Assembly (NCBI GenBank): GCA_963706885.1
Contig: CAVPNX010000027.1
Span: 154,931-218,930, forward strand
Source of the DNA: Prado023 sp963706885
Lineage (GTDB): Bacteria > Actinomycetota > Actinomycetes > S36-B12 > CAIYMF01
Direction of reading: 5' to 3'
DNA: 64,000 nucleotides
The first letter of the stretch is position 1. Every line of letters begins with the position of its first letter. Below the pieces are notes generated by a model, which was not told where the DNA came from, searched no databases, and saw only the letters and a list, made by a program, of their open reading frames with translations. Below, piece after piece: positions 34,883 to 44,780 of the stretch. A program made the translations under genes and the position numbers.

Positions 34883-35683
34883 TCACCGCAGGTTGGCCGT
34901 CATCCAGTCGGCCCCGAAGCCCACGATGTCGGCCGCCTCGAAGAGCTCAGCGGCAGCGCCGCCCACCCGCCCGACCTTCGCCCGACCATTGGCGAGGAAC
35001 TCGCGCAGGATGATCGCGAAGTAGTCCTCCTCCGGCTGGCGCTCATCCGGGACGATCCCGTTCTCGTCGTCCATGCACTCGACCACGACGATCCTCGGAC
35101 CATCCGGTCCGACCACCTTGCGGTGGCGCCGGATCCGAACTGTGTCGGGGACGTCCGCGCAGTACTCGGCGAAGTGCAGCACCGAGACGGTGTCCGGGTT
35201 CGCACCGAGGCGCAGGACCCGACCACCGGCGGACACGAGCCGGTCCAGTGCCGAGCCGGGACCGTAGTAGTCGTCCCACGGCAGGCCCTCGAGCAGCTCG
35301 TTCGCCAGCCGACCGCGGGCGGCGAAGCGGCCCTCCGGGTGGGGGTTGACAACGGTGCCCGGCATCGTCCGCAGCACCTCGGCCAGCACTCCCACCTCGG
35401 GCAGGACCGGCGTCGTCGCGTTGTCGAACGGCTCGGCATCGGCCAGGAGGGCTGCCCGCTCGGGTTCGGGATGGCCGTTCACCCAATCCCACTCATTGGC
35501 GGCGCCAAGGATCATGACCAGTGTCCCGTCGGCACCGATCGCCTGCTCGACTGCCTCGATCACTCCCACCGCCCCACCCTCGACGGGACCGATCCGGCGC
35601 AGGGAGGCGTGCAGGAATACTAGGTCGCCAGATCGGACGCCGAGTGCGGTCAGATCCACAGCCAAGGACGTGGGTGTCAGCAT
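34883..35683 (-). CDS. AAC(3)-like N-acetyltransferase
   Basis: This 266-residue protein matches the antibiotic N-acetyltransferase (AAC3) fold: VRSGDLVFLHASLRRIG at the N-terminus, GTLVMILGAANEWDW, MPGTVVNPHPEGRFAARG, and VLRLGANPDTVSVLHFAEY, where the His is part of the conserved site. In the known enzymes this family transfers acetyl from acetyl-CoA to the 3-amino group of aminoglycosides. Chromosomal actinobacterial members often act on other amines, so resistance should not be assumed. It starts four bases after the copper-monooxygenase-like gene. Confidence 0.83.
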   Translation of the reverse strand: MLTPTSLAVDLTALGVRSGDLVFLHASLRRIGPVEGGAVGVIEAVEQAIGADGTLVMILGAANEWDWVNGHPEPERAALLADAEPFDNATTPVLPEVGVLAEVLRTMPGTVVNPHPEGRFAARGRLANELLEGLPWDDYYGPGSALDRLVSAGGRVLRLGANPDTVSVLHFAEYCADVPDTVRIRRHRKVVGPDGPRIVVVECMDDENGIVPDERQPEEDYFAIILREFLANGRAKVGRVGGAAAELFEAADIVGFGADWMTANLR

Positions 35684-35687
35684 CCGA

Positions 35688-36938
35688 TCACGCGTCTGCG
35701 ACCGTGAGGATCGCCAGGCACATCTCGTCGGAGGTCCCCTCGCCCCACGTCACGTAGCGTGGCGGGCTGTCGCTGAGGGCCGGCAGCATCGATCGCAGAC
35801 CCGCATCCCACGTGCAGCGCACCCTGAGTACATCCCCGAACTCAAGGGCTGCGGGCCGGTCCAGGCGGGTGGCCCCCTGGTCGTCGAAGTTCCACACCGG
35901 GATGTCCAGCAGCGTGCGTGCCGAGTCCTCGCCCGGGTTGAGCGTCACGCCGATGCTGCGGCCGAGCAGATGCATGTGCCCGGCCACCGAGTACACCACC
36001 ATCGGCCTGGACACCCGACGGTCGCACTCCTGGGTCGCCGACGGCTCGGGCCGGAAGGTCCCCCCACCACACAGCAGCTGAAGGCCGGCGACTGTGTCCC
36101 GCGACTCGGACCCGAACCTCTTGGCGAGATCCCGAAGGGAGTAGTCGCGGTCGCACAGGGGCCCGATCTCCTGATCGGTGCAGGCGAGCTCCACGGGGGC
36201 GACCAGGAGCATCGTTCGCAGCGCGACGAGGTCCGCTCCCGGCGGGGCCAGCCGCAGCCGCACCCCCGTCGAGTCCGGGCCGTCACCTGCGAGCAGGTTG
36301 TAGTGCAGCTGCAGGACCACCCGCGAGCCGGCGCCCAGGGGCATACCGGCCTCATCCCCGTAGGACACGGGCTGACCACCGGGAGCCCATGCGCCGAGCC
36401 AGCCGGCGTCCGCGAGCTGTGATCCCGGTCCCCCGCCCGACGGGATCCCACTTCCGCCGAAGCAGGTCCATCCCTGCCCCGGCGACTGGGCGTCCACGCG
36501 CTCGGCGGCGGCCACCTCGTCGGCGGGAACGTGGAACAGGATCGCGTGGTGGACGACCGCGGCGTTGCCCGGGACGACCTCGACCCCGGAGAGGAAGGTG
36601 TCGGAGGTGATGCCCGGATCCAGCAGGAAGCAGCGGTAGTCGTCGGTGCCCCCACTCGGTGCCGACGGCGTGTAGGGGCCCTCGAGAAGCGGCAGGCTCA
36701 ACTCACGACCACCTCCGCGGAGGTCACGGGACGAAGCTTCGGTGATCCCACCGGAGTCGCCCGTCGCGGTCGTCGTGCCGACGCGCGAGTGCGGGTTCGC
36801 CATGCTGCCCGACGAGGGCGACCCACCGTGGGGATCCTCACCCTCCGCACTGGTGGGAGGTGATGTGGAGGACGAGCACCCCGCGAGCAAGAGAACGGCG
36901 GCGGTGAGGACGCACGCACGGGCAGCCAGGAGGGACAC
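35688..36938 (-). CDS. Copper type II monooxygenase-like lipoprotein
   Basis: This 416-residue exported protein has a lipoprotein signal (ARACVLTAAVLLLAGCSSS, Cys near residue 20), a low-complexity Ser/Gly/Pro linker, then a domain resembling the peptidylglycine/dopamine monooxygenase fold. VVHHAILFHVP gives a His-His copper ligand pair, and VVYSVAGHMHLLGRSIGVTL gives an H-x-H pair of the second copper site. It also has several paired cysteines (YRCFLLD, WTCFGG, ELACTDQEIGPLCDRD). The GTG at 36938 is the only start before the signal peptide. Substrate is unknown; it shares an operon with the AAC(3)-like gene. Confidence 0.75.
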   Translation of the reverse strand: MSLLAARACVLTAAVLLLAGCSSSTSPPTSAEGEDPHGGSPSSGSMANPHSRVGTTTATGDSGGITEASSRDLRGGGRELSLPLLEGPYTPSAPSGGTDDYRCFLLDPGITSDTFLSGVEVVPGNAAVVHHAILFHVPADEVAAAERVDAQSPGQGWTCFGGSGIPSGGGPGSQLADAGWLGAWAPGGQPVSYGDEAGMPLGAGSRVVLQLHYNLLAGDGPDSTGVRLRLAPPGADLVALRTMLLVAPVELACTDQEIGPLCDRDYSLRDLAKRFGSESRDTVAGLQLLCGGGTFRPEPSATQECDRRVSRPMVVYSVAGHMHLLGRSIGVTLNPGEDSARTLLDIPVWNFDDQGATRLDRPAALEFGDVLRVRCTWDAGLRSMLPALSDSPPRYVTWGEGTSDEMCLAILTVADA

Positions 36939-37028
36939 GCCCCGATGGTCCCACGCCAACGGCTCCGCGGCGACGCGGTTCACCGGGGGCACTGGGCGGA
37001 GCTGCCGAGCCCACGGCAAGATGGGGGA

Positions 37029-37598
37029 ATGAAATCCGAGACCGAGGACCTCGTCGTGCTTCTCGACGCCCAGGGCCAACCCTGCGGCACTGCCGACCGA
37101 ACCACGGTCCACAGCGAGCAGACGCCCCTGCACCTGGCGTTCTCCTGCTATGTGGTCGATTCCGACGGCATGATCCTCATGACCCGTCGGGCGCTGACGA
37201 AACTGACGTGGCCCGGGGTCTGGACCAATGCCTGCTGCGGGCATCCGCAGCCAGGCGAGGCCTTCGAGGACGCGATCCGCCGACGCCTCGACCAGGAGCT
37301 CGGTGCCCGCGCCACCGCCATCGCGCCGGTCCTGCCGGACTTCCGCTACCAGGCCGTCGATGCATCGGGCATCCGGGAGAACGAGGTGTGCCCGGTGTTC
37401 GTGGCGACCCTCGACGGAGGTCTCGAGCCGGACCCGGCCGAGGTGATGGAGTACCGCTGGGTCGACCCCGCCGCCCTGGCTTCCGTAGCCAAGAACAGCG
37501 AATGGCTGCTCAGCCCGTGGAGCGTGGAGCAGATCAGGCAGCTGGACCTGACCGGACTCGGACGGGTGCTGATGACCGACGCGGTCCTGGCTCAGTAG
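37029..37598 (+). CDS. idi: Isopentenyl-diphosphate delta-isomerase, type I
   Basis: This 189-residue Nudix-fold enzyme interconverts IPP and DMAPP in isoprenoid synthesis. It has LHLAFSCYVVD, TWPGVWTNACCGHP with the catalytic Cys (CCGHP), the metal-binding region GEAFEDAIRRRLDQELG, YRWVDP and a NSEWLLSPWS tail matching IDI1 proteins. The C-terminus overlaps the helicase C-terminus tail to tail by seven bases. Length is normal. No other isoprenoid genes lie nearby. Confidence 0.95.
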   Translation: MKSETEDLVVLLDAQGQPCGTADRTTVHSEQTPLHLAFSCYVVDSDGMILMTRRALTKLTWPGVWTNACCGHPQPGEAFEDAIRRRLDQELGARATAIAPVLPDFRYQAVDASGIRENEVCPVFVATLDGGLEPDPAEVMEYRWVDPAALASVAKNSEWLLSPWSVEQIRQLDLTGLGRVLMTDAVLAQ

Positions 37599-40141
37599 CA
37601 GTCGACTGACGTCACCCGCACGACCGCCGTACCCTCCTCGTCGCTGGCTGCGAGGTCGACGACCGCGCTGATGCCCCAGTCGTGGTCGCTGTCCGGGTCG
37701 TCGAACACCTGGCGCACCGTCCATTTGCCGGGCTGCTCCTCGATCTGCAGCAGCAACGGCCCTCGTGCCGAGGGCCCGGTGCCGAGGAAATCGTGCTGGG
37801 CGTAGTACTCCTCCATGGCGCCGCGCCACCGGTCGACATCCCAGCCGGCCTCCGCGTCGAGCTCGCCGAGGTCGTCCCAGCGGCGCAGGGCGGCCAGCTC
37901 GACCCGGCGGAACAGGGCGTTGCGCACCAGGACCCGGAACGCCCGGACGTTGGCCGTCACCGGCGGAGGGCCGGCGTCCACGCTGCGCCGGCCGACGGAG
38001 GCCATGTCGGCGTCCTCGGGGTGCAGCAGCCGCTCCCACTCGTCCAGAAGGCTTGAGTCCACTTGGCGCACCAGCTCACCGAGCCACTCGGTGAGATCGG
38101 CAAGCTCCTCGGTGCGGGCCTCGTCTGGCACGGTGCGCTTGAGTGCCTTGTAGGCATCGGCCAGGTACCGCAGCACCAGGCCCTCCGAGGCGGCGAGCTT
38201 GTGGTACCCCACGAACTCAACGAACGTCATCGCCAGCTCGGACAGCTCGCGTGCCACCGACTTGGGCCGCAACGGGTACTCGGTGACCCACGGGTGCCCC
38301 TCGGAGTAGATCTCGTAGGCGGCTTCGAGCAGGTCGGCCAAGGGCTTGGGCCACGTGATGTCCTCGAGAAGCTCCATCCGCTCCTCGTACTCGATCCCCT
38401 CGGCCTTCATCTCGGCCACGGCCTCCCCACGGGCACGGAACTGCTGTGCGAAGAGGACCTGCCGCGGGTCCTCGAGGGTGGACTCCAGCACCGAGAGCAC
38501 GTCGAGCGCATAGGTCTCGGACTCCCGGTCCAGCAACTCGATCGCCGCAAGCGCGAACGTCGACAGCGGCTGGTTGAGGGCGAAGTCGACCTGAAGCTCG
38601 TCGACGATGCGCACGGTCCGGCCCTCGACGTCCGGCGGGTCGAGTACCTCCAGCACGCCGGCCGCCAGCAGTGACTCGCGCATGGCGGCGGCCCGCTCCA
38701 CGAGGGCCTCACGCGCGGCGGGCTCCTCGTCGTTGTCGGTCAGCAGGTGCGTCATGGCAGCCTCTGCGTCTCCCGGCCTATGGGCCACGTTGAGCAACAT
38801 GGCGTGGGTCACGTCGAACCGGGAGCGCAACGGCTCGGGCTCGGCGGCGACGAGACGGTCGAACGTCGCCCGGCTCCATGTGGGGGCCCCGTCCTGCGGC
38901 TTCTTGCGCACGATCCTGCGCAACTTCTTGGGGTCGTCGCCGGCCTTGGCGACCAGCCGCTGGTTCTCGATCTCGTGCTCCGGGGCCTGGACGACGACCG
39001 TGCCGTCGACATCGAACCCAGCGCGACCAGCACGCCCGGCGACCTGGTGGAACTCACGGGCCCGCAGCAGCCTGGTGCGCCGCCCGTCGTACTTGGACAG
39101 GGAGGTGATCAGGACGGTGCGGATCGGGACGTTGATGCCCACGCCGAGGGTGTCGGTGCCGCACACCACCTTGAGCAGACCCGATCTCGTCAGCTGCTCC
39201 ACGAGCCGCCGGTAGCGGGGCAGCATCCCCGCGTGGTGCACGCCGATACCGTGGCGCACAAGGCGGGTCAGCGTGCGGCCGAACCCGGCGGTGAACCGGA
39301 AGTCCCCGATGGCGTCGGCGATCGCGTCCTTCTCCGCGCGGGTGCACACATTGAGGCTCATGAGCGCCTGGGCACGTTCCAGGGCGAGGGCCTGCGTGGG
39401 GTGCACGACGTAGATCGGTGCACGATCGGCCTCGAGGAGCTCCTCGATCGTCTCGTGGATGGGCTTCAGGGAGTACGAGTAGGTCAGGGGGACGGGCCGT
39501 TCGCCGCCCGCGACGATCGCGGCGGGTTGGCCGGTCCGACGTGTCAGGTCGTCGCGGATCCGGCGCATGTCGCCGAGGGTCGCGGACATGAGCAGGAACT
39601 GGGCGTTCGTCAGCTCGATGAGCGGGATCTGCCAGGCCCAGCCGCGGTCGCGGTCGCCGTAGTAGTGGAACTCGTCCATGCAGACCACGCCGACGTCCAC
39701 CGCCGTCCCCTGCCGCAGGGCGAGGTTGGCCAGGATCTCGGCAGTGGCGCAGACCACCGGCGCGTCCGGGTTCACGGCCGCATCCCCGGTGATCATCCCG
39801 ACCCGCTCGGGCCCGAGCAGGTCGCAGAGGTCGAAGAACTTCTCCGAGACCAGGGCCTTGATCGGGGCGGTGTAGTACGTCCGTCGGCCCTGGGCCAGCG
39901 CGAAGTACATCGCCCCGATGGCCACGAGGCTCTTGCCCGACCCGGTGGGCGTCGACAGGATCACGTGCGACCCGGAGGCAAGCTCGAGAAGGGCGTCCTC
40001 CTGCGCCGGGTACAGGGTGAGCCCGTTCTCGGCCGCCCATGTGGCGAACTCCTCGAGCAGGTCCTCGGGGCTGGGCTCGCCGCCTCTGCCGGCCGCCCCC
40101 GACGCAGCATGGGCTTCGAGAAGGTCGATCAACGAGGTCAC
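37592..40141 (-). CDS. DEAD/DEAH-box helicase with DUF3516 C-terminus
   Basis: This 849-residue superfamily 2 helicase shows motif I STPTGSGKS, motif Ia YTAPIKALVSEKF, motif II CMDEFHY (DEFH in place of DEVH), motif III LLMSATLGD, motif V GTDTLGVGINVPIRTV and motif VI QVAGRAGRAGFD. The order resembles Ski2/Mtr4-type RNA helicases. The C-terminal half (from about residue 440) is the DUF3516 region common in actinobacteria. A role in RNA turnover or DNA processing is possible; none is shown. It lies downstream of the LysR gene on the same strand with a 53-base gap. Confidence 0.9.
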   Translation of the reverse strand: MTSLIDLLEAHAASGAAGRGGEPSPEDLLEEFATWAAENGLTLYPAQEDALLELASGSHVILSTPTGSGKSLVAIGAMYFALAQGRRTYYTAPIKALVSEKFFDLCDLLGPERVGMITGDAAVNPDAPVVCATAEILANLALRQGTAVDVGVVCMDEFHYYGDRDRGWAWQIPLIELTNAQFLLMSATLGDMRRIRDDLTRRTGQPAAIVAGGERPVPLTYSYSLKPIHETIEELLEADRAPIYVVHPTQALALERAQALMSLNVCTRAEKDAIADAIGDFRFTAGFGRTLTRLVRHGIGVHHAGMLPRYRRLVEQLTRSGLLKVVCGTDTLGVGINVPIRTVLITSLSKYDGRRTRLLRAREFHQVAGRAGRAGFDVDGTVVVQAPEHEIENQRLVAKAGDDPKKLRRIVRKKPQDGAPTWSRATFDRLVAAEPEPLRSRFDVTHAMLLNVAHRPGDAEAAMTHLLTDNDEEPAAREALVERAAAMRESLLAAGVLEVLDPPDVEGRTVRIVDELQVDFALNQPLSTFALAAIELLDRESETYALDVLSVLESTLEDPRQVLFAQQFRARGEAVAEMKAEGIEYEERMELLEDITWPKPLADLLEAAYEIYSEGHPWVTEYPLRPKSVARELSELAMTFVEFVGYHKLAASEGLVLRYLADAYKALKRTVPDEARTEELADLTEWLGELVRQVDSSLLDEWERLLHPEDADMASVGRRSVDAGPPPVTANVRAFRVLVRNALFRRVELAALRRWDDLGELDAEAGWDVDRWRGAMEEYYAQHDFLGTGPSARGPLLLQIEEQPGKWTVRQVFDDPDSDHDWGISAVVDLAASDEEGTAVVRVTSVDCY

Positions 40142-40194
40142 GCCCTGACCCTCCCATGATCCGCCCGGATCGCGCGCATGGATCGTCGCAGCGG

Positions 40195-41121
40195 TCAGTG
40201 CTGGTTGGCGTTCGCGGCCGCCAGGCGCAGGGCCTCAGCCATCCGCACGACGGTCGGCTGCTCGCGAAGCGCAGGCCGGGTGGCGAGCCAGATGTGCCGG
40301 GGGGCTGGGGCCGGCCCCAACCTGCGAACGGCGACCCCCTGCCGCAGGGCGCCGAGGGCCAACAGGGGCACCAGCGACACGCCCATCCCTGCCGCCACGT
40401 AGCCCTGCGTGACCGGGAACTCATCGCTCTCGGCGACCACCCTGGGAGTGAAGCCGGCACGCCGGCAGATCGCGACAGTGGTCCGCTGGACGTAGTTGTC
40501 ATCCGGCCCCCTCGTGACGATCCAGTCCGCCCCGGACAGCTCGTCCAGGGCGACGGTGCGGTGACGTGCCAACGGGTGGGTGCTGGGCAGCAGCAGCCGG
40601 TACTCGTCGTCGAGCAGGTGCCAGCGGTGCAGGTCGTCGTCGGGCTGGGCGCCGCGCGCGAACGGCTCGACCACGACCACCAGCTCGACCTCGCCGGCGC
40701 GCAGGCGGCGCAGGGCCGCCCCGGTCTCGTCCACGCTGGGCCGCACCTTCACGCCGGGCATGACCTCGCGCAGCGTGGCGATCGCCTCCGGCAGCAGGGA
40801 CTCACCGGCTGACGGGAATGCGACCACCCGAATTCGTCCCACTCGTCCCTCGCGCAGGTCGGCCAGGGCGTTCTCGGCCTCCTCCACCTCATTGAGCACC
40901 CTCCCCGCGTGCTCGGCCAGCAAGTGCCCGGCGGCCGTGGGGCGCACACCCCGGCCCGCCTTCTCGAACAGGACCGAGCCTGCCTGGACCTCCAACTGGG
41001 AGAGCTGCTGGCTGACCGCCGAGACGGTGCGGCCCAGGACAGCCGCTGCCCGCGTCAAGGAGCCCTCTTCGACAACGGTCCGATGGACGGCGAGGAGATG
41101 GGTACTCAGCACATGGAACAT
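40195..41121 (-). CDS. LysR-type transcriptional regulator
   Basis: This 308-residue regulator has the LysR winged helix in residues 8-65 (VVEEGSLTRAAAVLGRTVSAVSQQLSQLEVQAGSVLFEK) and the two-lobed effector domain from about residue 88 (GRIRVVAFPSAGESLLPEAI...). LysR proteins usually repress themselves and activate a divergent gene in response to a small molecule. Here the divergent gene is the small membrane protein at 41233. AT-rich ATTGT/ACAAT half-sites lie between them. Confidence 0.92.
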   Translation of the reverse strand: MFHVLSTHLLAVHRTVVEEGSLTRAAAVLGRTVSAVSQQLSQLEVQAGSVLFEKAGRGVRPTAAGHLLAEHAGRVLNEVEEAENALADLREGRVGRIRVVAFPSAGESLLPEAIATLREVMPGVKVRPSVDETGAALRRLRAGEVELVVVVEPFARGAQPDDDLHRWHLLDDEYRLLLPSTHPLARHRTVALDELSGADWIVTRGPDDNYVQRTTVAICRRAGFTPRVVAESDEFPVTQGYVAAGMGVSLVPLLALGALRQGVAVRRLGPAPAPRHIWLATRPALREQPTVVRMAEALRLAAANANQH

Positions 41122-41156
41122 TGTAGCGAATTTGTAAACAATATCTAAGTCATTGT
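41120..41156. promoter_or_regulatory. Repeated ATTGT/ACAAT half-sites in the LysR divergent region
   Basis: ATTGT (41120-41124), ACAAT (41138-41142) and ATTGT (41152-41156) alternate in orientation within an unusually AT-rich patch beside the LysR start. Inverted ATTGT...ACAAT and ACAAT...ATTGT pairs fit a multi-site LysR operator. The first half-site overlaps the start codon region of the LysR gene. Prediction only. Confidence 0.4.
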
Positions 41157-41232
41157 TGCTGGACTGGACACGATTGGCAGCGTACCGTTGTACTCACAAA
41201 GCACGAAAACCCGCACTACGAAGGTGATTCCC

Positions 41233-41370
41233 GTGATCGTTGTCCTGTTCCTCCTCCTACTGCTGGCGATGAGCGTCGTGACCTCAGGGCTCGGCACGCA
41301 GACCAAGGACGACCACGGTGACCAGGCACGCCCCGACCAGATCTGGTACCCGCCGATCGGCATTCACTGA
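41233..41370 (+). CDS. Small single-span membrane protein
   Basis: This 45-residue product consists of one strongly hydrophobic helix (IVVLFLLLLLAMSVVTSGL) and a polar C-terminal tail (GTQTKDDHGDQARPDQIWYPPIGIH). The GTG at 41233 lies eight bases after GAAGG, a plausible Shine-Dalgarno sequence; a TTG at 41188 and a GTG at 41224 are alternatives. I do not recognise it. Its only context is a divergent LysR regulator with candidate operators, which suggests regulated expression. Confidence 0.5.
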   Translation: MIVVLFLLLLLAMSVVTSGLGTQTKDDHGDQARPDQIWYPPIGIH

Positions 41371-41406
41371 CCATCCCCGTCCGCTGACCGCCACCCAGGC
41401 CCGTCC

Positions 41407-42493
41407 TCACGGCCAACGCCCCTCACCGGACCGCCGCTTCATCGCAGCCCCCTCCTTGGCCGCCCGCCCGAACCTCCTGCCGTGCTTGCGCATCTCGTGG
41501 GGTGACGAGCGGATCGCCGCACTCGCGACCTCCTTCTGCAGCCGACGCCACGAGTCATACCTCCCATTGGCGAGCTCGCCGGACTCGCATGCTTCGAGCA
41601 CGGCACAGCCCGGCTCAGTGGCATGCCCGCAGTCGCTGAACCGGCACTCCACCGCCAGCTCCTGGATGTCGGCGAACGCCGCATCCACCGACTCGGCGTC
41701 GGTGAACAGCCCGAGGGAGCGGATCCCCGGGGTGTCGATGACGCACCCACCCTCCGGCCCGGGGAGCAGGTGCAGATGCCTGGAGGTGGTCGTGTGCCGA
41801 CCCTTGGCGTCGCCCTCCCGAACAGCGCCGGTGGCGGCCTCGTCCCGACCGAGCAGCGCGTTGATGAGCGTCGACTTGCCCGCCCCCGACTCCCCCACGA
41901 GCACAGCGGTGCGGCCGGCCACGACCGCTCGGACGTCGTCGAGCCCGATGCCCTCCTGGGAGGACGTCACGACAACGCGCATTCCCGGGTGCTCGAGCTC
42001 GAGCCGGGGCAGGTCCATGTCGGCGGCTCCGGGGGCGCCGGCCTTGGTCAGCAGGAGCACGGGGTGGGCATCGGCGTCCCACGCCTGGGCGGCTGCTCGG
42101 TGGATCCGACCGGCACGGACGGGGCGATCGAGGCCGCAGGCGATCAGGACGAGCTCGACGTTCGCGGCCAGGGCCTGGGACCCGGTGCCGTCCGCGGTCA
42201 TCCGGCGCAGGAGCGACGTGCGCTCCAGGACCCGTTCGACATGGATGTCATTCGGGTGCGTCGGGTGCCCGGCGGACGGCGAGCCAGTCGCCGACCGTGG
42301 GCATCGGGTCGAGCCAGGGGGCAGCACGCAGGGCCTGCAGCCCGCTCGGGGTCATGGCCAGCATGGATGCCCCGTCGTACCGGACGACGCGGGAGGGTTG
42401 GGTGCCGGCGGGCAGCTGGGCAGCGCGCGCAGCGGTCCATCCATAGGGTTCAAGGGCAGTGCAGATCGTGTGTGACAACGCAGGGATCCTCAT
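41407..42493 (-). pseudogene. rsgA: Ribosome small-subunit GTPase RsgA, apparent frameshift
   Basis: Two frames form one circularly permuted GTPase. The N-terminal OB part is PYGWTAARAAQLPAG...VGDWLAVRRAP. The second frame gives LLTKAG (G4 first), VLVGESGAGKSTLINALLG (G1), DTPGIRSLGLF (G3) and a Cys/His zinc motif (ECRFSDCGHATEPGC). The break is near 42248-42255: one extra base creates the TGA after RRAPDAPE, and removing it leads into DIHVERVLERTSLLRR, giving 361 residues. RsgA helps mature the 30S subunit. As the gene is usually maintained, an assembly indel is likely. Confidence 0.85.
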
Positions 42494-42688
42494 CGAGATC
42501 CGCCGGGATCGGCGGCGCGGCCGCCGATGTGTGCAGGCAGTCGCAGGTGGTCAGGGAGTCTGGAGGGCAAGGTCATGCGCACGTACCGTCATGGCGTCCC
42601 TCCGTCCTGGCTCGATGTGGTGCTCACCACTGTAGCCACAGGTCCGCCGCGCGGGAAGACGTCCCCGGCATCTGGGTAGGCTGGTGGT

Positions 42689-43593
<905 letters not shown>

Positions 43594-43594
<1 letters not shown>

Positions 43595-44775
43595 TGCCCG
43601 GATCGGCATGGTGGGAGGGCACGCGGCTGGTCGCCGGCCGGAGCCTGTCCGACGGCCTGCGCTCTCGAACCGTCCGGATCACCACGCTGATCCTGCTCCT
43701 GGTCGGACTGGCCGTGGTCTTCGTGCCCCGGATGCTGTCCGGCGACGAGCCCACCTACACCCTGGCCACCGTCGACGAGGTGTCCGCAACTGTCCAGGGG
43801 CAACTCAACGCTGCAGGCCATGCGGCCGACTTCGGGGTCGACTACCTGACGGTGGCCGACGCCCCAGCCGTCGAGGCAGCAGTCCGCGAGGGGGACGCGA
43901 CCGTCGGGCTCGCCGAGGCCACCATGTACGTGCGCACCGACGCCCCCGGAGCCTTCCCCGTCCTGGTCGCGCAAGCGGTCGTCGCCGAGGAGAGCGCCGC
44001 GAAACTGCTGGCGGCCGGCCTCACTCCGCAGCAGATCACCGAGGTGTCCTCCGTGGCCCCGCCCACGCAGGTCGAGGTGGGTCCGGTGCAGGACGAGGGC
44101 CGCGCCGCTGTGGGGTTCATCGTCGGGATCGTGCTCTACATGGCGATCATGTTCAGCGGGAACAGCATCGCGATGAACGTCGGCGTGGAGAAGTCCACTC
44201 GCATCGCCGAGGTGCTCCTGGCCGTGCTGCGTCCCAGCCAGATCCTCGTCGGCAACGTGGTGGGCATCGGACTGCAGACCCTCGCCCAGCTGATGGTCCT
44301 GGCGGTGCCGATCCTGGCGGCCATCACCATCACCGACGGCCTGGACCTGCCCGCCGTCGCAGCCGGGGACATCGTGCTCGGGGTGGCATGGTTCGTGCTC
44401 GGCTTCCTGATGTACGCGTTCCTGTTCGCGGCCGCGGCGGCGCTGGTGGACAAGGTGACCGAGGTCGGCTCGGCCATCATGCCGGTCACCACCGTCCTGG
44501 TCCTGGCCTACCTCGGGGCGGTCATCGTGGTGCAGCAGGACCCGGGGTCGGCCCTGAGCGTCGCCCTGTCGATGTTCCCGCTCACCTCGCCGATGGCCAT
44601 GCCGATCCGGTGGTCGTCGGGAACGGTCCCGGAGTGGCAGCTGATGCTGAGCATGCTGCTGGCGATCGGCGCGGCCGTGCTCCTCGGGTGGTTCGGCTCG
44701 AGTGTCTACCGCCGCGCGCTGGTGATCACCGGTCGGCGGCTGAAGCTGCGCGAAGTCCTTCCGGAGAGGGCCTGA
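43594..44775 (+). CDS. ABC-2 permease (NatB-like)
   Basis: This 393-residue membrane protein has the NatB/YhaP arrangement: one N-terminal helix (ITTLILLLVGLAVVFVPRM), an extracytoplasmic domain of about 130 residues, then six C-terminal helices, including the block SGNSIAMNVGVEKSTRIAEVLLAVLRPSQILVG that is conserved in NatB. The ATG at 43594 shares one base with the upstream stop; a GTG at 43591 is possible. It is the channel partner of the preceding ATPase. Confidence 0.85.
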
Positions 44776-44780
44776 TCGCC

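Noticed and set aside
34883..35683. Calling the AAC(3)-like gene an aminoglycoside resistance determinant
   Set aside because: The fold matches but chromosomal actinobacterial members act on varied substrates, and it is coupled to a copper-monooxygenase-like gene.
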